Of a DNA stretch of 64,000 bases, positions 25,052 through 34,549 are shown piece by piece. The translations under genes were made by a program, and so were the position numbers. Under the pieces are notes generated by a model. That model ran no database searches. It saw only the letters and a list, made by a program, of their open reading frames with translations, and was not told where the DNA came from. Position 1 is the stretch's first letter, and every line of letters begins with the position of its first letter. Source of the DNA: Verrucomicrobiota bacterium (GTDB lineage Bacteria > Verrucomicrobiota > Verrucomicrobiia > Limisphaerales > VHDF01). The stretch is from contig VHDF01000019.1 in assembly GCA_016871495.1 (NCBI GenBank), forward strand, positions 1 through 64,000, read 5' to 3'.

Positions 25052-26137
25052 ATGAATGCTTTGCCCAGTCTTTGCCGGACGATCGCCACGCTGTTTTGCT
25101 GCCTTCCTTTACTAAGGACCCTCGCTGCTCCTGCCACCACCGCTTCAACCCCTGGCTTGATCAGATCCGAATCGATCGCTTCCCCTTTCCCGGTCCCTTT
25201 CAACCATGCATCAACTCTGGTGGAAACCAAGGAAGGGCTGCTCGCGGCCTGGGCGGGTGGACTTCAGGAACGAGCCACCGATGTCAGTATTTGGGTGTCG
25301 CGCTTTGAAAACAACGCTTGGTCCCGTCCCCAGGAAATCGCCGACGGACGCCAAATCGGACACGCCTGGCGTTATCCTTGTTGGAACCCGGTTCTTTTTC
25401 AATCCAAGTCCGGCCCGCTGACGCTGTACTACCGCGTCGGGCCGTCCCCTTCGGATTGGCGGACGCTTTACCTCACCTCGACCAACGGAGGGCTGACTTG
25501 GTCGGCGCCCAAATCCCTGGGCCGCGGGTTGGTGGGTCCGGTGCGCAACAAGCCCATTGAGCTTGAATCGGGAGTGTTGCTGGCGGGGGCGAGTCGCGAG
25601 GATTCCGGCTGGCGGGTGCATGTGGAGCGGTGGAAAAGTCCCAAGTCGTCCTGGAGCCCCACGCCTGAAATCAGCGGCGCGTTCGAGTTTGGCGCCATTC
25701 AACCCACGTTGCTCGCCCACCGTTCCGGACGCATCCAAATGCTTTGCCGCACCAAGTACGGCCGCGTGGTCGAATCATGGTCTGAAAACGAAGGCGTCAG
25801 CTGGAGCCGGCTCCGCCTCACTCCCTTGCCGAATCCTAATAGCGCGCTCGACGCGGTCATGCTGATCGAGGGTGCCGCTCTGCTCGTTTACAACCATTCG
25901 GCCACGGAGCGGAACGCCTTGAACATCGCTCTGTCGCAAGACGGAGCGACCTGGCAAGCCGCCCTGGTACTGGCGCGGGAACCCGGGCATGAATGCTCCT
26001 ATCCCGCCGTGATCCAGACCAGTGACGGCTTGGTGCATGTCACCTACTCTTACGACCGGAAGGAGATTCGCCACGCCATTCTGGATCCCTGGCAGTGCAA
26101 GCTCCGGCCGATGCCCAATGGTGTCTGGCCGTGGTAA
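25052..26137 (+). CDS. Secreted sialidase-like (BNR/Asp-box) protein
   Basis: A 361-residue exported protein with a signal peptide (about 1-26) and a six-bladed propeller of the exo-sialidase superfamily. Asp-box-like motifs STNGGLTW, SENEGVSW and SQDGATW mark blade turns. The family includes sialidases and other glycosidases, and many members of this phylum act on non-sialic sugars. A catalytic Arg triad cannot be confirmed by eye. It stands alone and converges on the mlaD-like gene with 18 bases between stops. Confidence 0.8.
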   Translation: MNALPSLCRTIATLFCCLPLLRTLAAPATTASTPGLIRSESIASPFPVPFNHASTLVETKEGLLAAWAGGLQERATDVSIWVSRFENNAWSRPQEIADGRQIGHAWRYPCWNPVLFQSKSGPLTLYYRVGPSPSDWRTLYLTSTNGGLTWSAPKSLGRGLVGPVRNKPIELESGVLLAGASREDSGWRVHVERWKSPKSSWSPTPEISGAFEFGAIQPTLLAHRSGRIQMLCRTKYGRVVESWSENEGVSWSRLRLTPLPNPNSALDAVMLIEGAALLVYNHSATERNALNIALSQDGATWQAALVLAREPGHECSYPAVIQTSDGLVHVTYSYDRKEIRHAILDPWQCKLRPMPNGVWPW

Positions 26138-26155
26138 AAACCGATCTCGGATCGA

Positions 26156-27295
26156 TCAAGGCTGGCGGGGAGGAGCAGGTCTGCGGCGTGCTGGATTTTC
26201 AGGGGGTGCGTTGGTCGATCCCTTGAAGGCCGAGCGCAACAGCCAATGCTTTCTCATGCCCTGCACGAATTCGTCCGCGTTCCGGACCGCGCTCGCGATG
26301 TCCGAGAGCAGGTTTGTATTGCTCCGGACCTGGACGTGCAGGTTGGAGGTGAGGCCGGAAAGTTGGTCGAGCGAAAGGAGGAGCGACGCGCTGAGGGTTC
26401 GCAATTCCGAGTCCGCGCTCGCCATGGTTTTTTCCGCCTGAGCCAGGACTTCGTTGGCATTGGTCAAGGCGCGATGGACTTCCGCCTGAACATTGGAGGG
26501 AATCAGCCATCGCCCCAGGGAACCCTCCGGGTCGCGTAATCGCGAGGTGATGGATTCGAGATGGCTCAGGGTCGGTTGGGCGGCGTCGGCTGTGGCTTCC
26601 AGTTTTCGCGTCAACTCGGTCAGGCGTTGGACTGCGAGTCGAGCATCATTGGTGAGGGCGAAAAGTCCGGGCAGTCCCGTTTCGACTTTGGACGCGACCT
26701 GGTCCAGGCGTTCTCCGAGCGCCGGTGATTCTTCCGGAAAGAGCGTGTAGCCTTTCGAATCGTGGGGATAGTCGATGTATTTCCCCTGGCCATCGGGAGA
26801 ATACCAGTGGTTTTGGGTCCACACTTGCAGCACGCGGCCCTGCTTATCCTGTTTGAAACTGGCGTGGAGGTTCGTCGTTCCCGACGTTCCGCCCGGAACC
26901 AGCTCGAAGGATCGTTTCCCCAAAAAATCCGCGCTGAACACGCGCACTTTCGAATCGTTCCAAATGTAACCGATGTTCTCGCCTTGCACCACGAATTGCA
27001 CGTAGACATTACCCACCGCACTAAACGGCTCCATGGCCTTGACCTCGGTGATTTCGCCGATCGGAAAACCGAACATCTTGACCGGATCCCCGACCTTGAA
27101 TCCCTCCGCGTTCCTGAGGAAAGTGTGGCACTTGGCTTTGGGCAGGAACCAGCCTTTGCGAACCGCCGTGAAATAAAGGTAGTAGCCGAATCCTCCCGCC
27201 AGCAGCAGAAAGGCCAAAAAGACAAACAGCCCCACCGCACGTTCAACCCCGTGCATGCGCGTCCTCAGTTGGGGTGTCAAATCCCGATCAGGCAT
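26156..27295 (-). CDS. MlaD/MCE-domain lipid transport protein
   Basis: A 379-residue protein with a single N-terminal membrane anchor (about 20-42) and an MCE domain at about 52-150 (FLRNAEGFKVGDPVKMFGFP is typical of its start). A long helical region of about 200 residues follows, then a Pro/Arg-rich tail (ENPARRRPAPPRQP). MCE proteins form hexameric rings or tubes that carry phospholipids across the periplasm. It is the third gene of an mlaE-mlaF-mlaD set. ATG 27295 is used; TTG 27301 is the alternative. Confidence 0.87.
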   Translation of the reverse strand: MPDRDLTPQLRTRMHGVERAVGLFVFLAFLLLAGGFGYYLYFTAVRKGWFLPKAKCHTFLRNAEGFKVGDPVKMFGFPIGEITEVKAMEPFSAVGNVYVQFVVQGENIGYIWNDSKVRVFSADFLGKRSFELVPGGTSGTTNLHASFKQDKQGRVLQVWTQNHWYSPDGQGKYIDYPHDSKGYTLFPEESPALGERLDQVASKVETGLPGLFALTNDARLAVQRLTELTRKLEATADAAQPTLSHLESITSRLRDPEGSLGRWLIPSNVQAEVHRALTNANEVLAQAEKTMASADSELRTLSASLLLSLDQLSGLTSNLHVQVRSNTNLLSDIASAVRNADEFVQGMRKHWLLRSAFKGSTNAPPENPARRRPAPPRQP

Positions 27296-27304
27296 GGCCA
27301 ATGC

Positions 27305-28066
27305 TCAAGCGCCGTTGTCCACCCTTCCCAGCCACTCTGGCAAGCCTGCGATGGTGGCCTGAAGCCGGACCTCCTCCGGGTTCACCTCTCTCCACTCGCC
27401 ATCCTCGATCCAGGCCCAGCGATTGGCCCACTCCCGCAATGGGGCGGCTTCGGCACAGGCAACGACCATCGCCTGCGGTCCAAAGACCCGGGCCCAGTCG
27501 CCACGAACGAGCCGGTGCAGGCATTGCATCCACCAGCGACGGGACTGGGGGTCGAGGCCCGAGAGCGGATCGTCGAGCAACAGAACTTTGGGTCGAATCA
27601 CCAAGGCGCGGGCCAGCGCCACGCGAAGGTGCAGGGAACGCTGCAATTCAGTCGGCCGCAGCGCACGCGCTTCCCAGAGCCCAAAATCTTGAAGCAAAGC
27701 TTCCAGAGCTCCCGCGTCCCACTGCGATTCCATGCCGTGATAGGCCAGTGCCGTGACGATGTTTTCCAGCACCGACATGTCTCGAAAAAGCCTCCCCGCC
27801 CGATCAAACACCAGTCCGGCGAAAGGTTCTCCTCCGGCCTTTTCCATGGGGGCGGGGATGAGAAGTCCCGACTTCATCGGAAGGAGTCCGGCCGCCGCCG
27901 CCAGGAGCGCCGATTTTCCAGAACCGGGAGAACCGCCGAGCAACCAGCAGTCGCCCGGATAGATTTCCCATTGCGATACCTTCAACCTGGAGCCCGGACG
28001 CTTCCCAGGTCCGGGGAAAACCGCCTGGTCGAACGTCAACAACGCCTTGATGGGTCCCGAATTCAT
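27305..28066 (-). CDS. MlaF-like ABC ATPase with degenerate catalytic motifs
   Basis: A 253-residue nucleotide-binding subunit. Walker A GGSPGSGKS at 44-52 is intact. The Q-loop Gln is Asp88 (VFDRAGRLF), the signature reads PTELQ instead of LSGGQ, the catalytic Glu after Walker B is Asp166 (VLLLDDP), and no switch His is found (VVACAEAAP). It should drive the MlaE/MlaD lipid transporter but may hydrolyse ATP poorly. ATG 28066 shares its A with the TGA of the permease gene, so translation is coupled. Confidence 0.8.
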   Translation of the reverse strand: MNSGPIKALLTFDQAVFPGPGKRPGSRLKVSQWEIYPGDCWLLGGSPGSGKSALLAAAAGLLPMKSGLLIPAPMEKAGGEPFAGLVFDRAGRLFRDMSVLENIVTALAYHGMESQWDAGALEALLQDFGLWEARALRPTELQRSLHLRVALARALVIRPKVLLLDDPLSGLDPQSRRWWMQCLHRLVRGDWARVFGPQAMVVACAEAAPLREWANRWAWIEDGEWREVNPEEVRLQATIAGLPEWLGRVDNGA

Positions 28067-28896
28067 CAGAGAAACACGTAGACCAGCAGGAATAAGGCGT
28101 CTCCGATCAAACACACCGCGATGCCCTGCACCACGGCGCGCGTGGTGGCTCCGGAAACCTCCTCCAGCTTGAGGGGACGCGCCAGCCCTTCATAGCAACT
28201 GGCCAGCGAAATCAAGCCGCCGAAGAAAAACGTCTTGATGCCCAGCAGGAAAAAATCTTCCCAACCCAGGGCGGCCATCAATTGACCGAAGTATTCCCGG
28301 GGACGCAGAGGCACATCCTGCAAAAAAGCGAAGAGGTATCCGCTGACCAGCGCGACGAGGACGAGATAAATGGTCAGACAGAAAATCGAAACGGCCAGGC
28401 CCATGACACGCGGCACCACCAGAAAATGAATGGGATCGATGCCGAGGGCCTCCAGAGCCTCGACTTCGCCCAGGGCTCTCAAGGTGCCCAACTCAATGAC
28501 GGTCGAAGTTCCCACGCGGACCAGAACCAGCAGCGCCGCCGCCAAGGGGCCCAGTTCGCGCACGACGACGGCGGCCATGACCGTTCCCGCCAAATCCTGC
28601 GCCCCGATGCGGCTTAAAAGCGAGATGGTCTGGCCGATGATTACCAAACCCAAGGCCAATCCCACGAACGTGACCAAAGGCAGCAATCCCACACCGGCCT
28701 CGGCGATTTGTGCCCGAATGCGTGGGTGAATCACGGTCTTGGAGCGTCCGAGCTTGCGGGACATGACTCCGAGCGTGATCAGGGTAAACGCCAGCATCCC
28801 CCGCCAGCCTTCCAACGCGGCGAAAGAACCCCGGCCCAGTTTCCCAAAGAAAGAGCCAGAATCCTTTTCACCCACAGACATGTTGTCCAAACTCAT
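28066..28896 (-). CDS. mlaE: MlaE-type ABC permease
   Basis: A 276-residue permease of the MlaE (DUF140) family. The conserved run from IGQTISLLSRIGAQDLAGTV through VVRELGPLAAALLVLVRVGT is clear, with five to six membrane helices and the C-terminal GATTRAVVQGIAVCLIGDAL. It forms the inner-membrane part of a phospholipid transporter with the ATPase and MCE genes that follow. ATG 28896 is preferred; a GTG at 28968 would add a polar stretch absent from the family. Confidence 0.9.
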   Translation of the reverse strand: MSLDNMSVGEKDSGSFFGKLGRGSFAALEGWRGMLAFTLITLGVMSRKLGRSKTVIHPRIRAQIAEAGVGLLPLVTFVGLALGLVIIGQTISLLSRIGAQDLAGTVMAAVVVRELGPLAAALLVLVRVGTSTVIELGTLRALGEVEALEALGIDPIHFLVVPRVMGLAVSIFCLTIYLVLVALVSGYLFAFLQDVPLRPREYFGQLMAALGWEDFFLLGIKTFFFGGLISLASCYEGLARPLKLEEVSGATTRAVVQGIAVCLIGDALFLLVYVFL

Positions 28897-28985
28897 TCCC
28901 TCGCTCCCGTCAATCCCTGGCGGCAATTCCAAACTCGAAGGGAAATCATCGTGCTGTTCCAGGAACACGCTCCAACCAGAGTCGC

Positions 28986-30002
28986 TCAGTCCGCCGGGTT
29001 CCCGGACGGAGGGTCATCCTTGGAGAGTTCCTTCAAGCTGGAAAGCGTCATCTCTTTGATCAATTCGAGAAAATCGGCCCGAGGAGCCCATCCCAATGTT
29101 TCTTTCGCCTTGCGCGCGTCGCCCACCAGCCAGAGCGGTTCGCCCTTTCGAAGAAATCTCGGATCCTGCCGCACGCGGGATTGCCAGTCGAGATCGACCG
29201 CCGCGAAAGCAGCCTGCACCACCTGGAGGACGGTGTGCGTTCGCCCCGTCGCAAATACGTAGTCCCCGGGCGTGTCCGCCTGCAAGGAGAGCCACATGCC
29301 TTGGACGTAATCCCGCGCGTCGCCCCAGTCGCGCTCGGCCTCGAGATCGCCCAGGGCCAGTTCCCGCTCGAGGCCGAGTTTGATGGCGGCCGCAGCCCGG
29401 CAGATCTTGCGCGTGACGAAATTCTCCCCGCGCCGGGGTGATTCGTGATTGTACATGATCCCATTGACCGCGAAGAGCCCGAAGCTGTGCCGGTAAATGG
29501 ACACCATCTGGGTGGCGAACGCCTTGGCGCAACCGTACGGATTCACCGGCGCGAACGGCGTTTGCTCGTTCTGCGGGCTCGCGGCGGGACGCCCGAACAC
29601 TTCGCTGGAGGACGCGTGAAACAGGCGCGGCGGGCTCGCAGCGTCCCGGATCATTTCGAGAAGTCGCAGCGTTCCCATGGCGGTCATTTCACAGGTGGAC
29701 TCCGGAATCTCGAAGCTCAAGCCCACGTGGCTTTGCCCCGCCAAATGGTAGAGCTCATCCGGATTCGACCGTGCCAGGACGCGCCGGACCGTGGTGGGAT
29801 CGTCCACGTCCGCGTAATGTAGGAAAAGCCGCTTTCCGTAAATCACGGGATCCGTGTAGAGATGTCTGAGGCGGGACCGTTCCAGGCTGCTGGTGCGGCG
29901 CACGAGTCCGTGGACTTCGTAGCCCTTGGCGAGGAGCCATTCGGCGAGATACGAGCCATCCTGCCCGGTGATGCCGGTGATGAGGGCTCGGCGCATCGCC
30001 AT
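28986..30002 (-). CDS. GDP-mannose 4,6-dehydratase paralogue
   Basis: A 338-residue SDR-type nucleotide sugar enzyme. Start motif [19 protein letters not shown], active-site Ser/Glu pair in ASSSEVFG, Tyr/Lys in YGCAK, and the GMD signature [15 protein letters not shown] are present. It makes GDP-4-keto-6-deoxymannose, or may act on a related GDP-hexose. It follows the gmd gene by only 13 bases and is clearly its paralogue, with more divergence in the last 60 residues. ATG 30002 or 29996 may be the start. A distinct specificity is likely for one of the pair. Confidence 0.88.
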   Translation of the reverse strand: MAMRRALITGITGQDGSYLAEWLLAKGYEVHGLVRRTSSLERSRLRHLYTDPVIYGKRLFLHYADVDDPTTVRRVLARSNPDELYHLAGQSHVGLSFEIPESTCEMTAMGTLRLLEMIRDAASPPRLFHASSSEVFGRPAASPQNEQTPFAPVNPYGCAKAFATQMVSIYRHSFGLFAVNGIMYNHESPRRGENFVTRKICRAAAAIKLGLERELALGDLEAERDWGDARDYVQGMWLSLQADTPGDYVFATGRTHTVLQVVQAAFAAVDLDWQSRVRQDPRFLRKGEPLWLVGDARKAKETLGWAPRADFLELIKEMTLSSLKELSKDDPPSGNPAD

Positions 30003-30015
30003 GGAAAGAAGCCGG

Positions 30016-31029
30016 CTAGCTGCGGACTTCGATGCGGCCCTCCTGGTGGTCGCGCAGGAGTTTGATGTCGGCGTCCACCATGAGCCGGGCGAGATCGTGG
30101 AAGCGCGTGCGTGGTTCCCAGCCCAGGCGGGCTTTGGCGCGTCCATAATCGCCGATGAGCAAATCGACTTCGGCCGGGCGATAGTAGCGCGGATCGATAT
30201 CGACGTAGGCGCGCCAATCGAGACCCGCGTGGGAGAACGCGACTTCGAGAAATTCCCGGATGGAATGAGTCTCGTTCGTGGCGATGACGTAATCGTCGGG
30301 TGTTTCCTGCTGCAGCATCAGCCACATGGCTTCGACGTATTCCTTGGCGTAGCCCCAGTCCCGTTTCGCGTCCAGATTGCCGAGGTAGAGTTTTTTTTGC
30401 AGGCCGGCCTGGATGTGGGCGACGGCGCGCGTGATTTTGCGGGTGACGAAAGTTTCGCCCCGGCGCGGGGATTCATGGTTGAACAAGATCCCGTTGCTGG
30501 CGTGCATGCCGAACGATTCGCGGTAATTCACCGTGGCCCAAAACGCGAACACTTTGGCGCATCCGTAAGGACTGCGAGGGTAGAAAGGCGTGGTTTCCCG
30601 CTGAGGCACTTCCTGCACCTTGCCGAACATTTCGCTCGAGGAAGCTTGGTAGAAGCGCGCTTTGACTCCGGTTTCCCGCAACGCTTCGAGCAGCCTGAGC
30701 GCGCCCGTCGCCGTGACGTCGGCCGTGTATTCCGGGGTGTCGAAACTCACCCGCACGTGGCTTTGCGCCGCCAGATTGTAAACCTCCTCCGGATGAATCT
30801 GCCCGATGAGCCTGGCCAGGCCGCTGGCGTCCGCCAGATCACCGTAATGCAGAAACAAGCGCTTGTGAGGCGACTGCGGGTCCGAATAAATCGAGTTCAG
30901 ACGTCCGGTGTTGAAGGTGCTGGCGCGGCGGATGATCCCATGCACCTCGTAGCCCTTCTCAAGCAAGAGTTCGGCGAGATAAGATCCATCCTGACCAGTG
31001 ATGCCGGTGACGAGGGCCTTTTTGGGCAT
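30016..31029 (-). CDS. gmd: GDP-mannose 4,6-dehydratase
   Basis: A 337-residue enzyme close to bacterial Gmd throughout: [19 protein letters not shown] at 8-26, [39 protein letters not shown], and [15 protein letters not shown]. It dehydrates GDP-mannose to GDP-4-keto-6-deoxymannose, the precursor of fucose, rhamnose and perosamine residues for surface glycans. It is the first of two tandem gmd-type genes; no fcl/rmd reductase accompanies them here. ATG 31029 is unambiguous. Confidence 0.95.
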   Translation of the reverse strand: MPKKALVTGITGQDGSYLAELLLEKGYEVHGIIRRASTFNTGRLNSIYSDPQSPHKRLFLHYGDLADASGLARLIGQIHPEEVYNLAAQSHVRVSFDTPEYTADVTATGALRLLEALRETGVKARFYQASSSEMFGKVQEVPQRETTPFYPRSPYGCAKVFAFWATVNYRESFGMHASNGILFNHESPRRGETFVTRKITRAVAHIQAGLQKKLYLGNLDAKRDWGYAKEYVEAMWLMLQQETPDDYVIATNETHSIREFLEVAFSHAGLDWRAYVDIDPRYYRPAEVDLLIGDYGRAKARLGWEPRTRFHDLARLMVDADIKLLRDHQEGRIEVRS

Positions 31030-31100
31030 AAATGATTGACGCGCAGACCGTGGTGGAAAACCGGGTGCCCTGGCAAGTCCAGAAGCAGGTGATCCGCGAC

Positions 31101-31934
31101 TCAATGAGTCATCGTGTACACGACGATGTTGATGCCCAAGGGATAGGCTTTCTTTTCCGAAAACTCCGTGAAATAGTAGGGATCCGTCGCTTCCTCTTCC
31201 CATCCATCGCCCAGGTCCGTGTTGTGACAGATCAGCATGACGACCCGCCCTTTGTCGTCCAGGATGCCCCGGTAATGCGGAGTCTGACCGTCCTCGACTT
31301 CCCAGGTGATGCCCGTGCCGCGGTTGCGCACCGCGAAACCCACATTCGGGATTTGCGGCTTCTCCTTCAACGTGAACACACAGTTGAAGATGGGGTGGCT
31401 CAAGGGCAGTTCCTGCGGTTCGCGGTCGGGAAAAATCTTCTTTACCGCCTCCTCGTAAAAGTGATCCCAGTGCGCCTCGCCCCAAAAATCGTCCACCATC
31501 AGAAATCCACCGGCCAACAGGTGCCGGCGTAGAATGGCAGCCTCGTCCTCATCCATGATGATGGCTGGCACGCCGCTCATCATCAGAAAGGGATGGTCGA
31601 ACAAGGCGGGATCCGTGATCTCGATCACTTTGCCGTTGGGTTCCACCTGCATCGTCGTCAATTGATGCAGCCGCCAGGAGAGATTCAGGTCGGCGTCCGG
31701 GTAATCCGTCCACCACGCGTAGCTGCTGCTGTCGCGCATGGAACGGTATTTCACGCGGGCGAAGGTGAAGCAGGTCGCTTTGTAGTCCGCCGACAATTCC
31801 CATTGCGGAACATTGCCGCGATCGAGCTGGTCCAGAGCCGAGCGGCGGCGTCCGCCCCCCATGCGTTGCGCCATGACCGTTACGGCCAGCACAAAGACCA
31901 GGAAAACAGCCGTGGTTCTCAGCCTCGAACTCAT
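31101..31934 (-). CDS. Exported DUF4159-domain protein
   Basis: A 277-residue protein with a signal peptide ([22 protein letters not shown]) and a DUF4159 domain over most of its length. Recognisable parts are [26 protein letters not shown] and [12 protein letters not shown]. The fold resembles a glutamine-amidotransferase-like alpha/beta domain; the function is unknown, and members occur next to MoxR/von-Willebrand-type gene sets. Here it is the first gene of a run with gmd and mla genes. ATG 31943 is an alternative start. Confidence 0.85.
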   Translation of the reverse strand: MSSRLRTTAVFLVFVLAVTVMAQRMGGGRRRSALDQLDRGNVPQWELSADYKATCFTFARVKYRSMRDSSSYAWWTDYPDADLNLSWRLHQLTTMQVEPNGKVIEITDPALFDHPFLMMSGVPAIIMDEDEAAILRRHLLAGGFLMVDDFWGEAHWDHFYEEAVKKIFPDREPQELPLSHPIFNCVFTLKEKPQIPNVGFAVRNRGTGITWEVEDGQTPHYRGILDDKGRVVMLICHNTDLGDGWEEEATDPYYFTEFSEKKAYPLGINIVVYTMTH

Positions 31935-32203
31935 GCAAAACATTGGTCTCGCGAGCCTCGCGGACTCGAGAGTGTGGTGGATGGCAGCCCGCGGCTTCAA
32001 GAACGGATCTCAGCAAGAATCTCGGATGGATGGAGAAACCAGGAATGGAACACACCGCGAACCACCCCAGCCAGGCGAAAACCATGGCCGGCTGCCTATT
32101 TCACTCACCCCCCATTGCCTTCGCCGCTCGGTGGCAATTCAATCTGGAAACGGCCATTGATCCGCGTCGATTGATCGTAAGATCTGGGCGACAAAGGCCT
32201 CTC

Positions 32204-33570
32204 TCAAGGGTCGTCTCTCCCACTGCGACCTTTCTCAGGCGATGGCCGTTCCGCCTGGAGATGAATCAGTGCGACGCCGGGCGTTTCCAGATCCAATTTC
32301 AGGCGAAGAGACCGCGAGGCCAGCCGGATCGCGGGCTCGGGACGGAATCCAGAACGGCCCTCGAGCTTTTCAATCCGAATCGAAGTTCGACCCTTCCACG
32401 GTGAACGAGCCATCTCCAGTTGGAATCGTTTGCGGCGGTCCGCGTAGTTGGCAACCAAGATCGTGGCGCCCAGGCCCTCGGAATCAACGCCGGATGCGAT
32501 CGCGAGTTGACCCGGCACCGAACCGGCGGTCTGGCGTCGAGACGACGCCTCAAGCAGCATTCGAAATGCTTTCAAGGCGGCGTAATTGGCCTGGGGCACT
32601 CCGTGTTCGTTGAACAGGCCAAACCCTCCCAATTCCCCGTGAAAAAGTTGGGCAGGTAATTCCATTCGTTCAAATGACTTTCGGTGGCGGTGAATCCAAA
32701 GTCATCCAAAAGCCGTCGCAGGGCCCGGGCTTTCCTGGAATACTCGGAAGGATCCGCCGTGTAGCCGTGCCAGGAAAAGAAATCCAAGGGCAGCGATTGC
32801 TCCCGGCAAAAGGACAAAAATCGAATCACAAACGCGCTGGGCCGAAACACACCGTCCTTCCAATCCCCACTGTGCCCCACCGCGGGACCCCCGACCTTGA
32901 GATGAGGATAGCGCGTTTTAATCGCGCGCGCGGTGGCGCGGTAAAGCCGGAAGTAGTCCTCGTCCGTGCCAGTCCACATGGCTGGACGATTCTCCGGTTC
33001 GTTCCAGATTTCCCAATAGCGGATATTCCACCGGTGTCCACCGGCCCAGCCTTCGTTGTAGTGGCGGATGATGCCGAGACCGATGGCGGCCCATTGATCT
33101 GCATCCTTGGGCGGATGCACATGTTTCTTGGTCGGGTCATGCTCAATGCTCTCACCCAAGCGGTACACCATGTCCGCTCCCGTGCGCCTCACCGCCTCCA
33201 AATAGGCATCCGTGCGGGCGAAATCGTAATGGGCGGGAACCCGAGGGTCGGCCTCGAATCTCGGAAAAATCGTGTGGATATCCACGACGTCCGGATACGG
33301 CCAATGACAATCGTGCAGTCGGATGGAGGGAGGGCGCAGGTCGCGAATGGACTCGGTCAGGTCGATGAGTCCTCCCGGCGACAAGGGACCCTTGTTGAGT
33401 CCGTGCAAGGCGCGAAAGGTTCCAGCCGGGGAACCCAAATCCACGCGAAGTTCCTGCGCGGCGAGATCCGCGGTCAGGAAGAACGCGAGGGACAGCATTC
33501 CGCAGGCGAACAGGATCTTTTCAACGGCGGATGGCACGGATTTCACGGATGGACCGAGGATTGTTAGCAT
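32204..33570 (-). pseudogene. GH39-like secreted glycosidase, frame broken
   Basis: The 5' part (33570 to about 32645) encodes a signal peptide and a TIM-barrel glycosidase with WEIWNEPENRP (acid/base Glu) and ESHLNEWNY (nucleophile region). At a T5 run (plus-strand 32642-32646) the frame ends in nonsense. The neighbouring frame carries the sensible continuation FHGELGGFGLFNEHGVP down to 32204. Relatives as I remember them have about 60 residues between NEWNY and the GFGLF region, so an internal out-of-frame deletion is suspected, though a simple one-base error is possible. Two-part translation is unlikely to yield an active enzyme. Confidence 0.65.
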
Positions 33571-33629
33571 GGGGGTCGCTTCATTTGAAGTGTCGATCAT
33601 CGGAAGAAAGTTCCAGCGCGTCCCAAGAC

Positions 33630-33682
33630 CCATCCCGATGCGTGTGGACTCAAAATCAGCGGTCGAAAACTTCCTTGTCCGG
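33630..33682. repeat. Short repeat shared with 57011-57063
   Basis: About 53 bases roughly 80 percent identical to 57011-57063, including the shared core AAAATCAGCGGTC. Both copies lie in divergent promoter gaps. Here the gap separates the GH39-like gene and the AsmA-like gene. Confidence 0.6.
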
Positions 33683-33741
33683 TGATCAGGGCACCGACTT
33701 CCCGCTTTACAAGCGGCAGGCCCGACAGCACGTTCAACTTG

Positions 33742-34542
33742 ATGAAAAAAATCCTCCTGGCGCTGGTGGTGTTGGCGGTCCTGGCGGTCGCCGGAGCGTT
33801 TTTGGCCGGCATTTTTTACTTCGGAGCGTTGATCAAGACCGGGGTGGAAGCGGTCGGCCCCGAAGTCACCAAAGTCGATGTCCAACTGGCGGGCGCAAAC
33901 GTTTCCGCGCTGAGCGGCCAGGGCGAATTGAAAGGGCTGTTCATCGGCAACCCCCAGGGGTTCAAGACTCCCTCCGCCATCAAGGCGGAATCCACCGCGG
34001 TGTCCGTCGATGTGAGATCGCTTTGGTCGGACAGGATCGTGGTGAAATCCATCCGCCTTGAAGCGCCTGAAATCACCTTCGAGACGGATCTCAAGTCGAG
34101 CAACCTCGGCAAGCTGGTCGAAAATGTGCGGGCGTCGGTCAACGCTTTGACCGGCGGGGGCACGGGAGGGGGAACGTCCCAAGACGCGAGCGGCGGCTCC
34201 AGGAAAATTCAAGTCGATGCGTTTGTGTTGAAGGGCGCCAAAGTGAACGTCGCGGCCACGGTGCTCGGCGGGCAATCCCTTTCGCTAACCCTGCCCGATA
34301 TCGAATTGAAAGGACTCGGATCCCAAGGGAATGGTTTGTCGGGCGCTGAATTCGTCAAGGAAGTGCTCACCGTGGTGAATCAGAAGACGGCGGAGGCGGC
34401 CATGGATGCCATTGCCCAATCGGGCAAAGCCGTGGTGGATACCGCTGTGAAACAGGCAAAAGACGCGCTGAAGAAGACCGGCGCCGAGGACGTGGGCAAA
34501 GCCGCCAAAGGCATTCTCGACAACTTCAAATCCAAGAAGTAG
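33742..34542 (+). CDS. AsmA-like/DUF748-like envelope protein
   Basis: A 266-residue protein with a single N-terminal membrane anchor (about 3-30) and a periplasmic part with alternating beta pattern. GLFIGNPQGFKTPSAI, VVKSIRLEAPEITFE and a second related beta block after a Gly/Thr/Ser linker (about 135-150) resemble AsmA/DUF748 proteins, which are linked to outer-membrane lipid transport. The C-terminus is an amphipathic Lys/Ala-rich helix. It is single and converges on the sulfatase gene with seven bases between stops. Confidence 0.65.
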   Translation: MKKILLALVVLAVLAVAGAFLAGIFYFGALIKTGVEAVGPEVTKVDVQLAGANVSALSGQGELKGLFIGNPQGFKTPSAIKAESTAVSVDVRSLWSDRIVVKSIRLEAPEITFETDLKSSNLGKLVENVRASVNALTGGGTGGGTSQDASGGSRKIQVDAFVLKGAKVNVAATVLGGQSLSLTLPDIELKGLGSQGNGLSGAEFVKEVLTVVNQKTAEAAMDAIAQSGKAVVDTAVKQAKDALKKTGAEDVGKAAKGILDNFKSKK

Positions 34543-34549
34543 CCAGGGC

